64,000 nucleotides of DNA from an uncultured Alphaproteobacteria bacterium (GCA_944389555.1 CALXMU010000004.1:78042-142041), one strand, 5' to 3'. Positions 1-8,638 are shown, numbered from the stretch's first letter. Notes: generated from the letters alone by a model not told the origin. Translations and numbers: made by a program.

Positions 1-1553
1 ATGAATCTGGTTTACCAAGCGTTGATGTACGAAGCGTACTGACTTGCTGCAGTGACGGTTTGTGTGCAAAATGTTATGGTATGGACTTATCCCGTCAGGC
101 GTTGGTTCACGTTGGTGAATCCGTAGGTGTTATTGCGGGGCAGTCTATTGGTGAACCTGGTACTCAGTTGACGTTACGTACCTTCCACATCGGTGGTGTT
201 GCGTCTGGTGGGGCGGAAAGCCATTATATTGAAGTTCCTGTTGCTGGTACAATTAAACTGAACGGTGTGAATACAATTAAAAATTCTGCCGGACGTATAG
301 TTGTTCTGTCTCGTAACGGTGAATTGTCAGTGGTTGATGATAAGGGGGCAAAATTATTTACAACTAAATTGCCATACGCAGCGATGATGATTGTAAACGA
401 TGGTGATAAGGTTGAAAAAGGCGCTAAAGTTGCAGAATGGGATCCATATGCAAACACCATAATCGCCGAAAAAGACGGTATCGTTCAATTCCAAGACTTG
501 ATTGAAAACGTATCCTATCAAGAAGAAGTTGATTCTACGACAGGTATCGTTTCACGTAAAGTTATAAACTGGAAAGCGAATACGAAGAAAGCTTTGAACC
601 CTGCAATCACTTTGGTAGATGATAAGGGGCAGGTAATTTCTTTGGGTGGTAAAAAGATTGCCGAATACTTATTGCCTATGTATTCAATATTGAACGTATC
701 CAATGGTGCAACTGTTGCAGCTGGTGACGTTTTGGCAAGAATTCCTGTACAGACGAAGCGTACAGGTGATATTACCGGTGGTCTGCCGCGAGTAAATGAA
801 TTATTAGAAGTTCGTCGTCCATCTAATCCTGCTTTGTTGGCAGAGGTTGACGGTACGATTGAATTAGAAGACGCAAAGTCAAAGATAATAATTCGTATTA
901 TGCCCGATGACGGAACCGCACCTGTTGAATATGCGGTACCAAAAGGAACTAACCTGTTGGTACGCAGCGGTGACGTTGTAAGAAAGGCGGACAAACTGGT
1001 TGACGGTGATCCTGTGCCACAAGATATTTTACGTATCTTGGGACAGAAAGCATTGGCTACGTTTATGGTTGAACAGATTCAGCAAGTTTATCGCTTGCAG
1101 GGTGTGTCAATTAACGACAAGCATATTGAAATTCTGATACGTGAAATGACCCGTCGAGTTGAAATCACGAATCCTGGTGATACTGGTTTCTTGATGGGGC
1201 AGGTAGTTGACCGCGTCGATTTCGAAGAAGAGAATGCTCGCGTTATTCGTGACGGTGGTAAACCGGCGGAAGCCTCGCAGGTATTGGTTGGTTTAACACG
1301 CGCGTCTTTGACAAGCCGTTCGTTCATATCCAATGCTTCGTTCCAACAGACGACGAAGGTTTTGGTGGATGCGGCTATCAGCGGTGCAACGGATAAGTTG
1401 GTTGGTATAAACGAAAACTTAATCGTTGGTCGTTTGATACCTGTCGGTACTGGTGCATATGTACGTCGCGTTCGTGAAATCGCTAAGGAAGAAGAAAAAG
1501 CTGAAAAGCTGGCACGTGAAGGTTCTTCACAGCAGCAGTTGCTAGACATATAA
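1..1553 (+). CDS. rpoC: RNA polymerase subunit beta' (C-terminal part)
   Basis: This is the C-terminal third of the largest catalytic subunit of RNA polymerase. The frame is open from base 3, so the gene begins upstream of the window. The second zinc-site cysteines come first (LTCCSDGLCAKC). The trigger-helix block follows (GQSIGEPGTQLTLRTFH), then a long insert and the second trigger helix (TGDITGGLPRVNELLE). An insert at this place is the SI3-type insertion of proteobacterial RpoC. The spacing between the first cysteine and the CxxC pair is five residues, one fewer than the usual C-x6-CxxC. The next gene is not rpsL, so the common rpoBC-str order is broken here. Confidence 0.98.
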   Translation, partial: ESGLPSVDVRSVLTCCSDGLCAKCYGMDLSRQALVHVGESVGVIAGQSIGEPGTQLTLRTFHIGGVASGGAESHYIEVPVAGTIKLNGVNTIKNSAGRIVVLSRNGELSVVDDKGAKLFTTKLPYAAMMIVNDGDKVEKGAKVAEWDPYANTIIAEKDGIVQFQDLIENVSYQEEVDSTTGIVSRKVINWKANTKKALNPAITLVDDKGQVISLGGKKIAEYLLPMYSILNVSNGATVAAGDVLARIPVQTKRTGDITGGLPRVNELLEVRRPSNPALLAEVDGTIELEDAKSKIIIRIMPDDGTAPVEYAVPKGTNLLVRSGDVVRKADKLVDGDPVPQDILRILGQKALATFMVEQIQQVYRLQGVSINDKHIEILIREMTRRVEITNPGDTGFLMGQVVDRVDFEEENARVIRDGGKPAEASQVLVGLTRASLTSRSFISNASFQQTTKVLVDAAISGATDKLVGINENLIVGRLIPVGTGAYVRRVREIAKEEEKAEKLAREGSSQQQLLDI

Positions 1554-1572
1554 TTCACGTGTAAAGGACAAC

Positions 1573-1602
1573 CGCCCGGTGTTGCTTATGCCGCACCGGG
1601 CG
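1573..1602 (+). terminator. Perfect 9-bp GC stem-loop after rpoC
   Basis: CGCCCGGTG and CACCGGGCG form a perfect 9-bp stem around a 12-nt loop, starting 20 bases after the rpoC stop. No T-run follows, unlike most terminators in this window. It may be a T-less terminator, a processing site or an attenuator before the next gene. Confidence 0.5.
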
Positions 1603-1613
1603 TAGATATGTAA

Positions 1614-2012
1614 ATGACAGAAATACCAGCTATTTTTTGTGATATAGACGGCGTTGTGAATAAAAAATTTGCAATCGCTAATTATGACCGTTTCGGTGAA
1701 CCAAATGATAATATGATACGCGTACTTGAAACGCTGGGACGCGATTTTACAATTGTATTTATCACGGGGCGTTGGGCAATCGGTCAAGAAAAAGTAGAAC
1801 AGCATATTCATAATATGTTACCAAATATAAAAAAACGTGTGTTCTGTAAACCTCATGATTATCCGGGAACAACTGCGGAATATAAATTGGCAACAGTTAT
1901 TGAACTAGAAAAGCAGGGGTATAAATTTTATATGGGGTTGGATGACCATAGTGCTGTAATCGGTTTATTACATAACCATGGCATGTTCGTTGCGAGAGTT
2001 ATATCGGATTAA
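1614..2012 (+). CDS. Small HAD-like hydrolase
   Basis: This 132-residue protein shows the four HAD-superfamily motifs in order: D10-x-D12-G (motif I, nucleophile and general acid), T51-G-R (motif II), K91 (motif III) and D110-D111 (motif IV, magnesium). HAD enzymes of this size without a cap usually hydrolyse phosphate from nucleotides, nucleic-acid ends or small metabolites; the substrate cannot be read here. The start has no clear Shine-Dalgarno sequence and lies just after the rpoC stem-loop, so expression may depend on read-through. The next gene, rpmF, has its own promoter. Confidence 0.75.
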   Translation: MTEIPAIFCDIDGVVNKKFAIANYDRFGEPNDNMIRVLETLGRDFTIVFITGRWAIGQEKVEQHIHNMLPNIKKRVFCKPHDYPGTTAEYKLATVIELEKQGYKFYMGLDDHSAVIGLLHNHGMFVARVISD

Positions 2013-2020
2013 AGTTTTCC

Positions 2021-2048
2021 TTGCAAATGCATAAGATTTTAATAAAAT
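2021..2048 (+). promoter_or_regulatory. rpmF promoter
   Basis: TTGCAA (2021-2026), a 16-bp spacer and TAAAAT (2043-2048), about 28 bases before the rpmF start. The tRNA-Arg gene at 12425 has the same pair of hexamers with the same spacing. Confidence 0.6.
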
Positions 2049-2076
2049 ACTAAACTGTAAATAAAAGGATAAGAAA

Positions 2077-2226
2077 ATGGCAACGCCAAAAAGTAAAACA
2101 AGTAAAGCACGTTCAGCACAGCGTCGTTCTCATGACGCGTTATCAGTAATGCCTTGCACAGTATGCAAGACGTGCGGTGAAAAAAAACGCCCGCATCACG
2201 TATGCCCGGCGTGCGGTGCGAAATAA
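2077..2226 (+). CDS. rpmF: 50S ribosomal protein L32
   Basis: This 49-residue protein of the large ribosomal subunit has the L32 pattern: a basic N-terminus (MATPKSKTSKARSAQRR), then a zinc-binding half with C27 and C30 or C33 paired with C43 and C46. The sequence KKRPHHVCPACG is characteristic. The start follows AAAGGAT at a normal distance. A terminator follows, then plsX; rpmF-plsX is a classic bacterial order, often continued by fabH, which here lies 9 kb away on the other strand. Confidence 0.95.
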   Translation: MATPKSKTSKARSAQRRSHDALSVMPCTVCKTCGEKKRPHHVCPACGAK

Positions 2227-2241
2227 TATACGCAAAGGATT

Positions 2242-2290
2242 AAAAGCAGAATAGGGCGCGAATAATATACTGTGCCTTTCTGCTTTTTTT
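2242..2290 (+). terminator. Terminator between rpmF and plsX
   Basis: AAAAGCAGAA (2242-2251) pairs with TTCTGCTTTT (2278-2287), with an inner GGC/GCC segment, and the descending arm runs into a T-tract. It ends only ten bases before the plsX start, so it could attenuate plsX. Confidence 0.75.
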
Positions 2291-2299
2291 AATATTACC

Positions 2300-3364
2300 A
2301 TGTCAGCAGAAAAGAAAATCATAGCAATAGATGCAATGGGCGGTGATAAAGGCCCAAATGCCGTTCTTGGCGGTATGAATCAGTTCTTGTATCAAAATGG
2401 TGAAGATAAAGTATTCTTTCGTTTGTTCGGTAAAGCAACTGTGTTGAACCCTTTGTTGGCAAAATATCCGCGTGTGGCGCGTAATTGCGAATTGATTGAT
2501 GCACCAGGCGTTATAAAAGGTACTGATAAAGTTCGTGACGTTATACGTCATTCTCAAGATACTTCTATGTATATGGCGATAAAAGATGTAAGAGAAGGTA
2601 ATTCTGCGGCTGTAATTAGTGCTGGTAATACAGGGATTTTAATGTCTTTATCAAAGTTGGCGTTAAAAACTATTGATGGTATTTCAAGACCTGCAATTAC
2701 AACTATGTTACCGTCTGGGGGTGGTGATTCTCGTGTGGTTGTGCTGGACTTGGGCGCAAATGTTCAGTGCAGTGAACGAGATTTATTTGATTTTTCTATC
2801 TTGGGCAGTGTTTATGCCGAAGTCATTGGTAAGATGTCAAGACCTAAAGTTGGTGTTCTTAATATCGGTGAAGAAGAGACAAAAGGTAACGAGGCTTTAC
2901 AAAGATTAAATAAATTGTTGTCTGAGCATAAGGATGAGTTACCTTACGAATACATTGGTTTCGTTGAGGGAAATGATATCGGTGGCGGTAATGTTCAAGT
3001 CGTTGTTACGGATGGTTTTACAGGTAACATCGTTTTAAAGACCGTCGAAGGTACGGCAAAATTGATAAAACGTGTATTAGTAGACAATTTAAAGAAATCT
3101 ATATTAGCAATTATTGGTGCGTTCTTTTTGGTTCACGTTTTTAAGCGCTTAAAAAATAAAATTGACCCTCGTTCTTATGCTGGGGCTACGTTCTTAGGAT
3201 TAAAAGGTTTCGCGGTAAAAACACACGGAAATAGCGATGCTTTGGCGTTTGCGAATTCTATTAAATATGCTGCGGACTTAACCGGTGCAAATCTAAATGA
3301 TGTTATTGCTGCGCGCGTAGCAACGGTTTCAAAGATTCACGAAGAAATTACAAATCAAGAATAA
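2300..3364 (+). CDS. plsX: Phosphate acyltransferase PlsX
   Basis: PlsX converts acyl-ACP and phosphate to acyl-phosphate, the acyl donor for phospholipid synthesis, and works peripherally at the membrane. The 354 residues match the usual length. The N-terminal signature DAMGGDKGP (residues 11-19), the mid-protein block EGNDIGGGNVQVVVTDGFTG and the C-terminal YAGATFLGLKGFAVKTHG are family hallmarks. The start has no Shine-Dalgarno sequence because the terminator T-tract lies immediately upstream, so initiation may be leaderless or coupled to attenuation. The next gene is convergent. Confidence 0.95.
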   Translation: MSAEKKIIAIDAMGGDKGPNAVLGGMNQFLYQNGEDKVFFRLFGKATVLNPLLAKYPRVARNCELIDAPGVIKGTDKVRDVIRHSQDTSMYMAIKDVREGNSAAVISAGNTGILMSLSKLALKTIDGISRPAITTMLPSGGGDSRVVVLDLGANVQCSERDLFDFSILGSVYAEVIGKMSRPKVGVLNIGEEETKGNEALQRLNKLLSEHKDELPYEYIGFVEGNDIGGGNVQVVVTDGFTGNIVLKTVEGTAKLIKRVLVDNLKKSILAIIGAFFLVHVFKRLKNKIDPRSYAGATFLGLKGFAVKTHGNSDALAFANSIKYAADLTGANLNDVIAARVATVSKIHEEITNQE

Positions 3365-3391
3365 TCATATATTATGTGGTTTAAATAAAAG

Positions 3392-3419
3392 AATCACCGG
3401 CAATTACTTGCCGGTGATT
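3392..3419. terminator. Stem-loop between plsX and the opposing gene
   Basis: A perfect 12-bp stem, AATCACCGGCAA with TTGCCGGTGATT, around the loop TTAC. The flanks are A-rich on the left and T/C-rich on the right. It probably ends plsX transcription and possibly the opposing transcript. Confidence 0.75.
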
Positions 3420-3485
3420 TCTCCCTTCCTTCTGGTTCCCCAGAAACTGTGTGTTGCCCAATGGACCGCAAGTCCTGGCCGTACA

Positions 3486-3821
3486 TTAAGCGGCGCGTGC
3501 AACTTTTTCTGATTGGTTGTTGTCGGCAGAATCCATGATTTTCTTTGCTTCTGCAAAAACCATTTCTTTTACGCGAAGTGCCAACGATTTCGTTTCCAAT
3601 GTTTCTGCCGCAACGTCAAAGTTATCTGTGCGAATTTGTAATGAAACATATGCGCCAACCAAAGACGTTCTAGGCAGGTCTTCAATAGAGCGAGGGGCGT
3701 TATTATGACCAATTTGCAGTTCATCTGCTAAAGATATAATCTGGCGGTCTTCATTTACCCAAACGGTTGTCGTTAAAACTTGGTTCAGGGCAATCATAAT
3801 TTCTTTTATTGTTTTTGACAT
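3486..3821 (-). CDS. Conserved-looking small protein, unknown function
   Basis: I do not recognise this 111-residue protein. It is soluble-looking, with no signal peptide or membrane segment, and has a helix-rich C-terminal half (LALRVKEMVFAEAKKIMDSA). It has a very strong ribosome-binding site (AAAGGAGGGA) before ATG, so it is probably real and well expressed. Nine bases over that site (GGACCGCAA on the mRNA) are exactly complementary to a stretch in its own 3' untranslated region (3463-3471 on the + strand), which may matter for control. A phasin-like or nucleoid-associated role would be a guess. Confidence 0.65.
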   Translation of the reverse strand: MSKTIKEIMIALNQVLTTTVWVNEDRQIISLADELQIGHNNAPRSIEDLPRTSLVGAYVSLQIRTDNFDVAAETLETKSLALRVKEMVFAEAKKIMDSADNNQSEKVARAA

Positions 3822-4196
3822 TTTGCGGTCCCTCCTTTCGGGTTTTTATGAAAAACCAACCGATTTTTGTATGTACAGCAGTATTTACAAAAATCAAAAT
3901 TTAATTTTTCGTTAGATTTATATTTTTACCAGAATTCCGGTTTTTATGCGGTTTTCTGGGCTTTTAAACTCTTTTCTCCTTGTCTATACAAACATCTTAG
4001 AACAAAAACGAATCGCGCGTCAAGTACAAAATGTAAATATTTTTATTTTATTTATAATTCATTTGAATTTACTTATAAAACCATAAAATACCATAAAAAG
4101 ATTATAAAATGTCATTGACAACCATAAATCGGCGTGCTAAATTTTTTGTGAAGTCACGGAAAGGGGCGGGCAGATGCCCAAAGCAAGGACCTAAAA
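3822..4196. other. Divergent intergenic region before mraZ
   Basis: This AT-rich stretch holds the ribosome-binding site of the leftward gene and the promoter of mraZ. A short hairpin (GGGC-AGAT-GCCC) lies just before the mraZ Shine-Dalgarno sequence. An open frame at 3867-4118 has biased composition and no ribosome-binding site, and I do not regard it as a gene. Confidence 0.6.
4115..4143 (+). promoter_or_regulatory. mraZ promoter
   Basis: Consensus -35 TTGACA (4115-4120), a 17-bp spacer and -10 TAAATT (4138-4143). This predicts a leader of about 45 bases. I do not see a clean series of TGGG repeats, the known MraZ operator. Confidence 0.7.
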
Positions 4197-4643
4197 ATGT
4201 CATTGTTTCTCTCATCTTATGAAAATCGTTTGGATACCAAGGGGCGCATATCTGTACCTGCTTCTTTTCGGGCTTCGGTTTCTTCTGAAAAGTTTCCAGG
4301 CGTTGTTTTATACCGTTCTTTTACGCATAATTGCATAGAAGGGTTATCTATGTCGCGTATGGAGCAATTGGCGTCTGCAACCGATAAAATGGGCGTTTTT
4401 GATAGCGAATTAGATGACCTGTCTGCAATGTTGTTTGCTGATGCTCGTCCGTTGGCTTTTGATGTTACAGGGCGCATAGTTATACCGGCAGATTTGCTGA
4501 AGCATGCAGGTATAACAGATAAAGCGATATTCGTCGGACGTGGCAATAGTTTTCAAATCTGGAATCCAGAAGCGTTTCGTGCTGCACAAGATAAATCTTT
4601 GGATAATTTGCGTTCTTCACGTCCAAATTTAATACTTTCGTAG
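4197..4643 (+). CDS. mraZ: Transcriptional regulator MraZ
   Basis: MraZ is a ring-forming DNA-binding protein of the SpoVT/AbrB type that usually controls the division and cell-wall (dcw) gene cluster. The 148 residues carry both DxxxR signatures: DTKGRISVP from residue 13 and DVTGRIVIP from residue 89. The start follows CAAGGACC. Normally rsmH, ftsL and ftsI follow directly; here a strong terminator follows after 14 bases, so mraZ is alone with its own promoter. It would have to regulate the division genes in trans or has changed targets. Confidence 0.93.
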   Translation: MSLFLSSYENRLDTKGRISVPASFRASVSSEKFPGVVLYRSFTHNCIEGLSMSRMEQLASATDKMGVFDSELDDLSAMLFADARPLAFDVTGRIVIPADLLKHAGITDKAIFVGRGNSFQIWNPEAFRAAQDKSLDNLRSSRPNLILS

Positions 4644-4657
4644 GAATTTAGTTAAAT

Positions 4658-4684
4658 AAAAAAGCCTCTTTATGAGGCTTTTTT
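4658..4684. terminator. Bidirectional terminator
   Basis: An 11-bp stem, AAAAAAGCCTC with GAGGCTTTTTT, around TTTAT. It has A- and T-runs on both sides and can end both mraZ and the opposing 717-residue gene. Confidence 0.9.
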
Positions 4685-4702
4685 ATTGCGATAACTTTAT
4701 GA

Positions 4703-6856
4703 TTAGTTAGACATTATTTCTTTAATCCAGTCTTCTGCTGTTATAGAACCTGTATCTATTTGTCCAGTAACATCATTTACGCTCATACAAGTCTTTATAA
4801 TAGCGTCACAAGCTTTCATTGCTAACTTATTACTTGTTGCCATTCCTGATCCAGATGAGTTTTTGTCCGGGTCATAGTTATTTTGAGCCAGGCAAGAGGA
4901 AACGTCAATTATACAATTTTCTGCATAGTCAGCCAAGATGGTATCTTGTGAAGATTTTATTTGTATCAATGTTCTGTTCAAGAACTCTTTTATAACGTTA
5001 TTATTCGGAACGTATGTAGCATTTTGACCTGTTCCTTTATATGTAACGTCTTGACACTTATTTAGTACTGACATGCACATACCATAGTTTTTACTGCCGT
5101 CATTGTAACCAATTTTGTTTTGTAAAAACTCTGACATACTTGTTGATACTTTTGTAGGAACCGTTGTTGCTACCGTTTTTTCAATGTAATCGCTTAATGA
5201 ACCGCCAGCCCCCTCTTCGGAAGAAAGATCCCAGGCGTTCTTATTTGTATCGTAATCCCAAGTATCATATATTGCCGCGTTTTTGCTACCAGGAGCACCA
5301 GGAGTACTACCTATAACTATTTCACCGTTTACAATATATTTTCCGGTTGGGTCTAAGCAGTTTTCATAATCATCTCCGCATACAAAGTCGTCTTGCATAC
5401 AGTTATCTAATTCTGTTACGCAACCGCGTAAATCATACATGTTTTTCTGCTGTGCGACCAATAAACGCGCGCGTTGTAAAACGCTTTTTGCATTACGCAC
5501 AGTTGCGCTCATCTGATCGTTAGAATCTGTTAAAGCACGTTCGTATGCAATGCAAGCTTTATCTATTTCTAAATCATAAGAATTGGTAATAACGTTTATA
5601 TCAACGCCCTGAGCAGAGCAACTATTCAATACTGCTGCTTTACAACGTGCTGCTGCCGTTTTATATAACTGTTCACCGCGTTGGTTACTTATGCTGCTTG
5701 TATTATTGGACATTCCTAAGAATGAACTTAAATCAAAGCCTGTGCTATCAATCGAGAAGTCTAATAAACCAGACAAATCAAAGCTTAAAGAACTAGAAGA
5801 ACTTGATGCAGAACCAGGTTCTACTTCTACAATCATGTCTTTAATTTTGTCTAATGCGGACTTTAACTGGCTGGTATCAGACGTTGTTTGCATTTCTAAT
5901 TCTGCCTCTGTCTGAGTGAACAAAGATTCAACTTCGTCAGCGGTTAAACCAATGTATTGAATTTGTTGGGCAACGTCTTGTAAACTTTCTGTCGCTTTCT
6001 TTAAAGCATCTTCTGTTTCTGAATAGTTAGATAAGTTGGCACTACAACTGCAACGACCCTGATTGTCGTCTAAAACGTTACAGAAATTATCCATACAGGC
6101 CACATACTGTGCCTTACAATAATCCGTTAATTGTGCCAATTCATCAATAGATGTAGCAGATGTTGTCGTTTCTGAAGAAGATGTGGTCGTTGCTGTCACT
6201 GTTCCGGAGCCAACACGAATTGTCGGAACACGTGTCTTGACGTTTGCTGTATTGCTTACACCGACACGGCTTGAACTGCTAAGGTATAAAGGAGTGTTTA
6301 CAGTATCTGTTTGAACAATAGACGCGCGCGCCGTATTTGCAGAATTTGAACTAGAAGAATTACGCGTTGTCAAACCTGCTTGTGATGCCGCTGAATTGTT
6401 TGTGGCACGTACTGTCGTCGTCGGGCGACTTGCTACAGTATTTGTGGCTGTTGCGCGAGATGTATTGCTTGTACCTGTTGCTCTTGTGGCTGCAGTACGA
6501 GAAGTCGTCGTACTTGCCGCGCGAGAAGTTACAGTGCGCGCAGTAGTTGCGTTAGAAACATTACGAGAAGTTACATTACGAGAAGTCGACGTTGTTGAAG
6601 GTGCAACACGCGAAGACGCTGTGCGACCGGTTGCATTTCTTGGGCTTGCTGTATTTGTGGCCGGACTTACAGGAACAACAGCCTGTTCAGCTGGCGTTTC
6701 CGTATCGGTAACTTCAAGTTCTTCATTTACGAACTCTGCTTCCGGCATTTCGTCTGCGTATTGCGCCATCAATTCCTCGTAATAATATGCTGGTGCAATC
6801 TCAGCAAATGCAGGCAAAACCAACAATCCACTAAGTACGGCAATAAATCTTTTCAT
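4703..6856 (-). CDS. Large secreted Cys-containing protein with Thr/Ser/Arg-rich region
   Basis: I do not recognise a family for this 717-residue protein. A signal peptide (MKRFIAVLSGLLVLPAFA) is followed by an acidic stretch. A low-complexity region (about residues 70-190) is built from Thr, Ser, Ala, Asn and regularly spaced Arg, with repeated TSR and TxR units such as TSRNVTSRNVS. The rest is ordered-looking with paired cysteines, for example CKAQYVACMDNFC, GRCSCS and CVTELDNCMQDDFVCG. These suggest disulfides in the periplasm or at the surface. The gene starts after GAAGGGAAG. An envelope structural or adhesin role is possible but unproven. Confidence 0.7.
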   Translation of the reverse strand: MKRFIAVLSGLLVLPAFAEIAPAYYYEELMAQYADEMPEAEFVNEELEVTDTETPAEQAVVPVSPATNTASPRNATGRTASSRVAPSTTSTSRNVTSRNVSNATTARTVTSRAASTTTSRTAATRATGTSNTSRATATNTVASRPTTTVRATNNSAASQAGLTTRNSSSSNSANTARASIVQTDTVNTPLYLSSSSRVGVSNTANVKTRVPTIRVGSGTVTATTTSSSETTTSATSIDELAQLTDYCKAQYVACMDNFCNVLDDNQGRCSCSANLSNYSETEDALKKATESLQDVAQQIQYIGLTADEVESLFTQTEAELEMQTTSDTSQLKSALDKIKDMIVEVEPGSASSSSSSLSFDLSGLLDFSIDSTGFDLSSFLGMSNNTSSISNQRGEQLYKTAAARCKAAVLNSCSAQGVDINVITNSYDLEIDKACIAYERALTDSNDQMSATVRNAKSVLQRARLLVAQQKNMYDLRGCVTELDNCMQDDFVCGDDYENCLDPTGKYIVNGEIVIGSTPGAPGSKNAAIYDTWDYDTNKNAWDLSSEEGAGGSLSDYIEKTVATTVPTKVSTSMSEFLQNKIGYNDGSKNYGMCMSVLNKCQDVTYKGTGQNATYVPNNNVIKEFLNRTLIQIKSSQDTILADYAENCIIDVSSCLAQNNYDPDKNSSGSGMATSNKLAMKACDAIIKTCMSVNDVTGQIDTGSITAEDWIKEIMSN

Positions 6857-6986
6857 TCGAAATCTTCCCTTCTATTACATAGATTTTATCACATTCCATA
6901 AAATCGCGCAAACAAAAAATAGAATTTTTATATTGTTTTTATTGTTAAAAAGGTATTTTTTCGGATTATTAAATTTTTTAATGAAT

Positions 6987-7016
6987 TTGACTTACTTATA
7001 AAGTATGCTATATATT
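6987..7016 (+). promoter_or_regulatory. Possible promoter overlapping the PLD gene start
   Basis: TTGACT (6987-6992), an 18-bp spacer and TATATT (7011-7016). The predicted transcription start near 7023 lies downstream of the first ATG at 7005, so it argues for a later translation start. Confidence 0.45.
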
Positions 7017-8630
7017 GTTTCGCATGACAAAGGGTATATTAAATTGTCTATCTTAAAAAAGGTATCTTTGTTTATTTTTACATTACCGTTTATGGGCTGT
7101 ACTACAGTGCCAACTTCAACTGCGGACAGTCGGTTGGCAAATTATGTGCCAAAAGTAACACCGGCCGATTTTAATTATGATCCTATGTCTACACCGATTG
7201 CTCAATGTTATGCAAAAGAATTAAATAATAACCCGGAAATAAGTGGTGCTACATTGATTGAAGACGGTTTGTCCGCTTTCGTCATAAGAGCGGCGTTCGC
7301 ACGTATGGCAACAAAAACAATCGATTTACAAACTTACATCTACAGTAACGATTTTTCTTCCAAAGTCTTAATCGGTGAATTAAAGCGTGCTGCTGACCGC
7401 GGCGTTAAAATTAGAATTTTATTGGATGATTATGGTACGAAATCAGATATTGTTGATGTTATGCTGCTGAACCAACATCCTAATATTGAGGTCAAAGTTT
7501 TTAATCCAGTTGCTAATCGGGCAAGACTTTTATATTATCCGCAGTTCTTATTGGATTTTAATCGGTTAAATTCTCGTATGCATAATAAGTTATTCATCGT
7601 TGATAATGTCGCATATATAACGGGTGGGCGAAATGTCGGAAGTAATTATTTTTATCCAGAAACGGCGTCTAACTTTTCTGATACGGACGTTTTGTTTATA
7701 GGAAATATGACAAAGTATGCAACGGCTAGTTTTGATGAGTATTGGAATTATCATCTGGCGATACCGGCGTCGGTATTTCCAAAGGCTAAATCTCAAAGAG
7801 CCGTACGTAAATTAGAAAAGAAATTTGACGAGATAGAAAAAAAGAGTGCCGAAGCGATTAAAGAATATAATAAGATAATTTCTTTGGCTCAGCATGAATA
7901 TAAGCAGAAAAAATTTGATTTTAGTTGGGGACGTGGAAAGTTCTTGGCCGATCCGCCGTCTAAGGTAGAAATGACGATGGAAGAAAAAGAAAATTATCGC
8001 GGCGATATAGTTAAAGCATTGCAACATTTGTGGGACGAAACGACAGACTCTGTATATATGTCTGCAGCATATTTTGTACCGGGGCAGGGCGGTTTAGACC
8101 ATATGTTGCGCGAAGAGAAATCCGGCGTTCATATGACTGTGGTCACGAATTCTTTGGCGTCAACTAATGCCCCAACTGTATATGCTAAGTGGGAAAAGTA
8201 CAGAAAGCATCTGATAAAGTCTGGTGCAGACGTATATGAGTTTATGTTATCGGCGGAAAATTTGCGCGGTCAGCAGCACGATAGAGAAAGAAAACAATCC
8301 AGTTTTTCTGTTCTGCATAGTAAGACGATAGTTTTTGATGATGATATTTCTTGGATAGGAAGTTTTAACTTAGATCCTCGTAGTGCTTATTATAACACGG
8401 AAAATGTTGCCATTTTTGAAAGTAAAGAATTCGCGGACAAATTGCGTGAAATGATTCTTCAAGACGCAAAAACTTCTTGGCGCGTAACGTTGGAAGACGG
8501 GGAACCTGTCTGGACGGGAATGCGACCAGGTGATGAAAAGCCTCGTGTTTATCGACATAGTCCGGATACCTCTGTGTTCCGTAGAGCCTTTAAGATAATT
8601 ACTAATCTTGTGCCGGAAAAATTCGTCTAA
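7005..8630 (+). CDS. Phospholipase D-family lipoprotein (cardiolipin synthase-like)
   Basis: This protein belongs to the phospholipase D superfamily. It has two HxKxxxxD motifs, HNKLFIVD near residue 193 and HSKTIVFD near residue 437, each followed by the expected G-x-x-N or SFN region. In bacteria such proteins include ClsC-type cardiolipin synthases, the closest role I can suggest. The N-terminus has a hydrophobic segment ending in FMGC, a plausible lipobox, so it is probably a periplasm-facing lipoprotein. The ATG at 7005 gives 541 residues. A TTG at 7044 preceded by AAAGGG would give a normal-length signal peptide (MSILKKVSLF) and fits the promoter better. Confidence 0.88.
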   Translation: MLYIVSHDKGYIKLSILKKVSLFIFTLPFMGCTTVPTSTADSRLANYVPKVTPADFNYDPMSTPIAQCYAKELNNNPEISGATLIEDGLSAFVIRAAFARMATKTIDLQTYIYSNDFSSKVLIGELKRAADRGVKIRILLDDYGTKSDIVDVMLLNQHPNIEVKVFNPVANRARLLYYPQFLLDFNRLNSRMHNKLFIVDNVAYITGGRNVGSNYFYPETASNFSDTDVLFIGNMTKYATASFDEYWNYHLAIPASVFPKAKSQRAVRKLEKKFDEIEKKSAEAIKEYNKIISLAQHEYKQKKFDFSWGRGKFLADPPSKVEMTMEEKENYRGDIVKALQHLWDETTDSVYMSAAYFVPGQGGLDHMLREEKSGVHMTVVTNSLASTNAPTVYAKWEKYRKHLIKSGADVYEFMLSAENLRGQQHDRERKQSSFSVLHSKTIVFDDDISWIGSFNLDPRSAYYNTENVAIFESKEFADKLREMILQDAKTSWRVTLEDGEPVWTGMRPGDEKPRVYRHSPDTSVFRRAFKIITNLVPEKFV

Positions 8631-8638
8631 TATTATTG

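Noticed and set aside
3867-4118. 83-residue open frame before mraZ
   Set aside because: The composition is Phe/Tyr/Lys-rich as expected from AT-rich DNA, there is no ribosome-binding site, and it lies in a promoter region.
6396-6782. 128-residue open frame opposite the Thr/Ser/Arg-rich region
   Set aside because: It is a Val/Ala/Arg-rich shadow created by the repetitive codons on the other strand.
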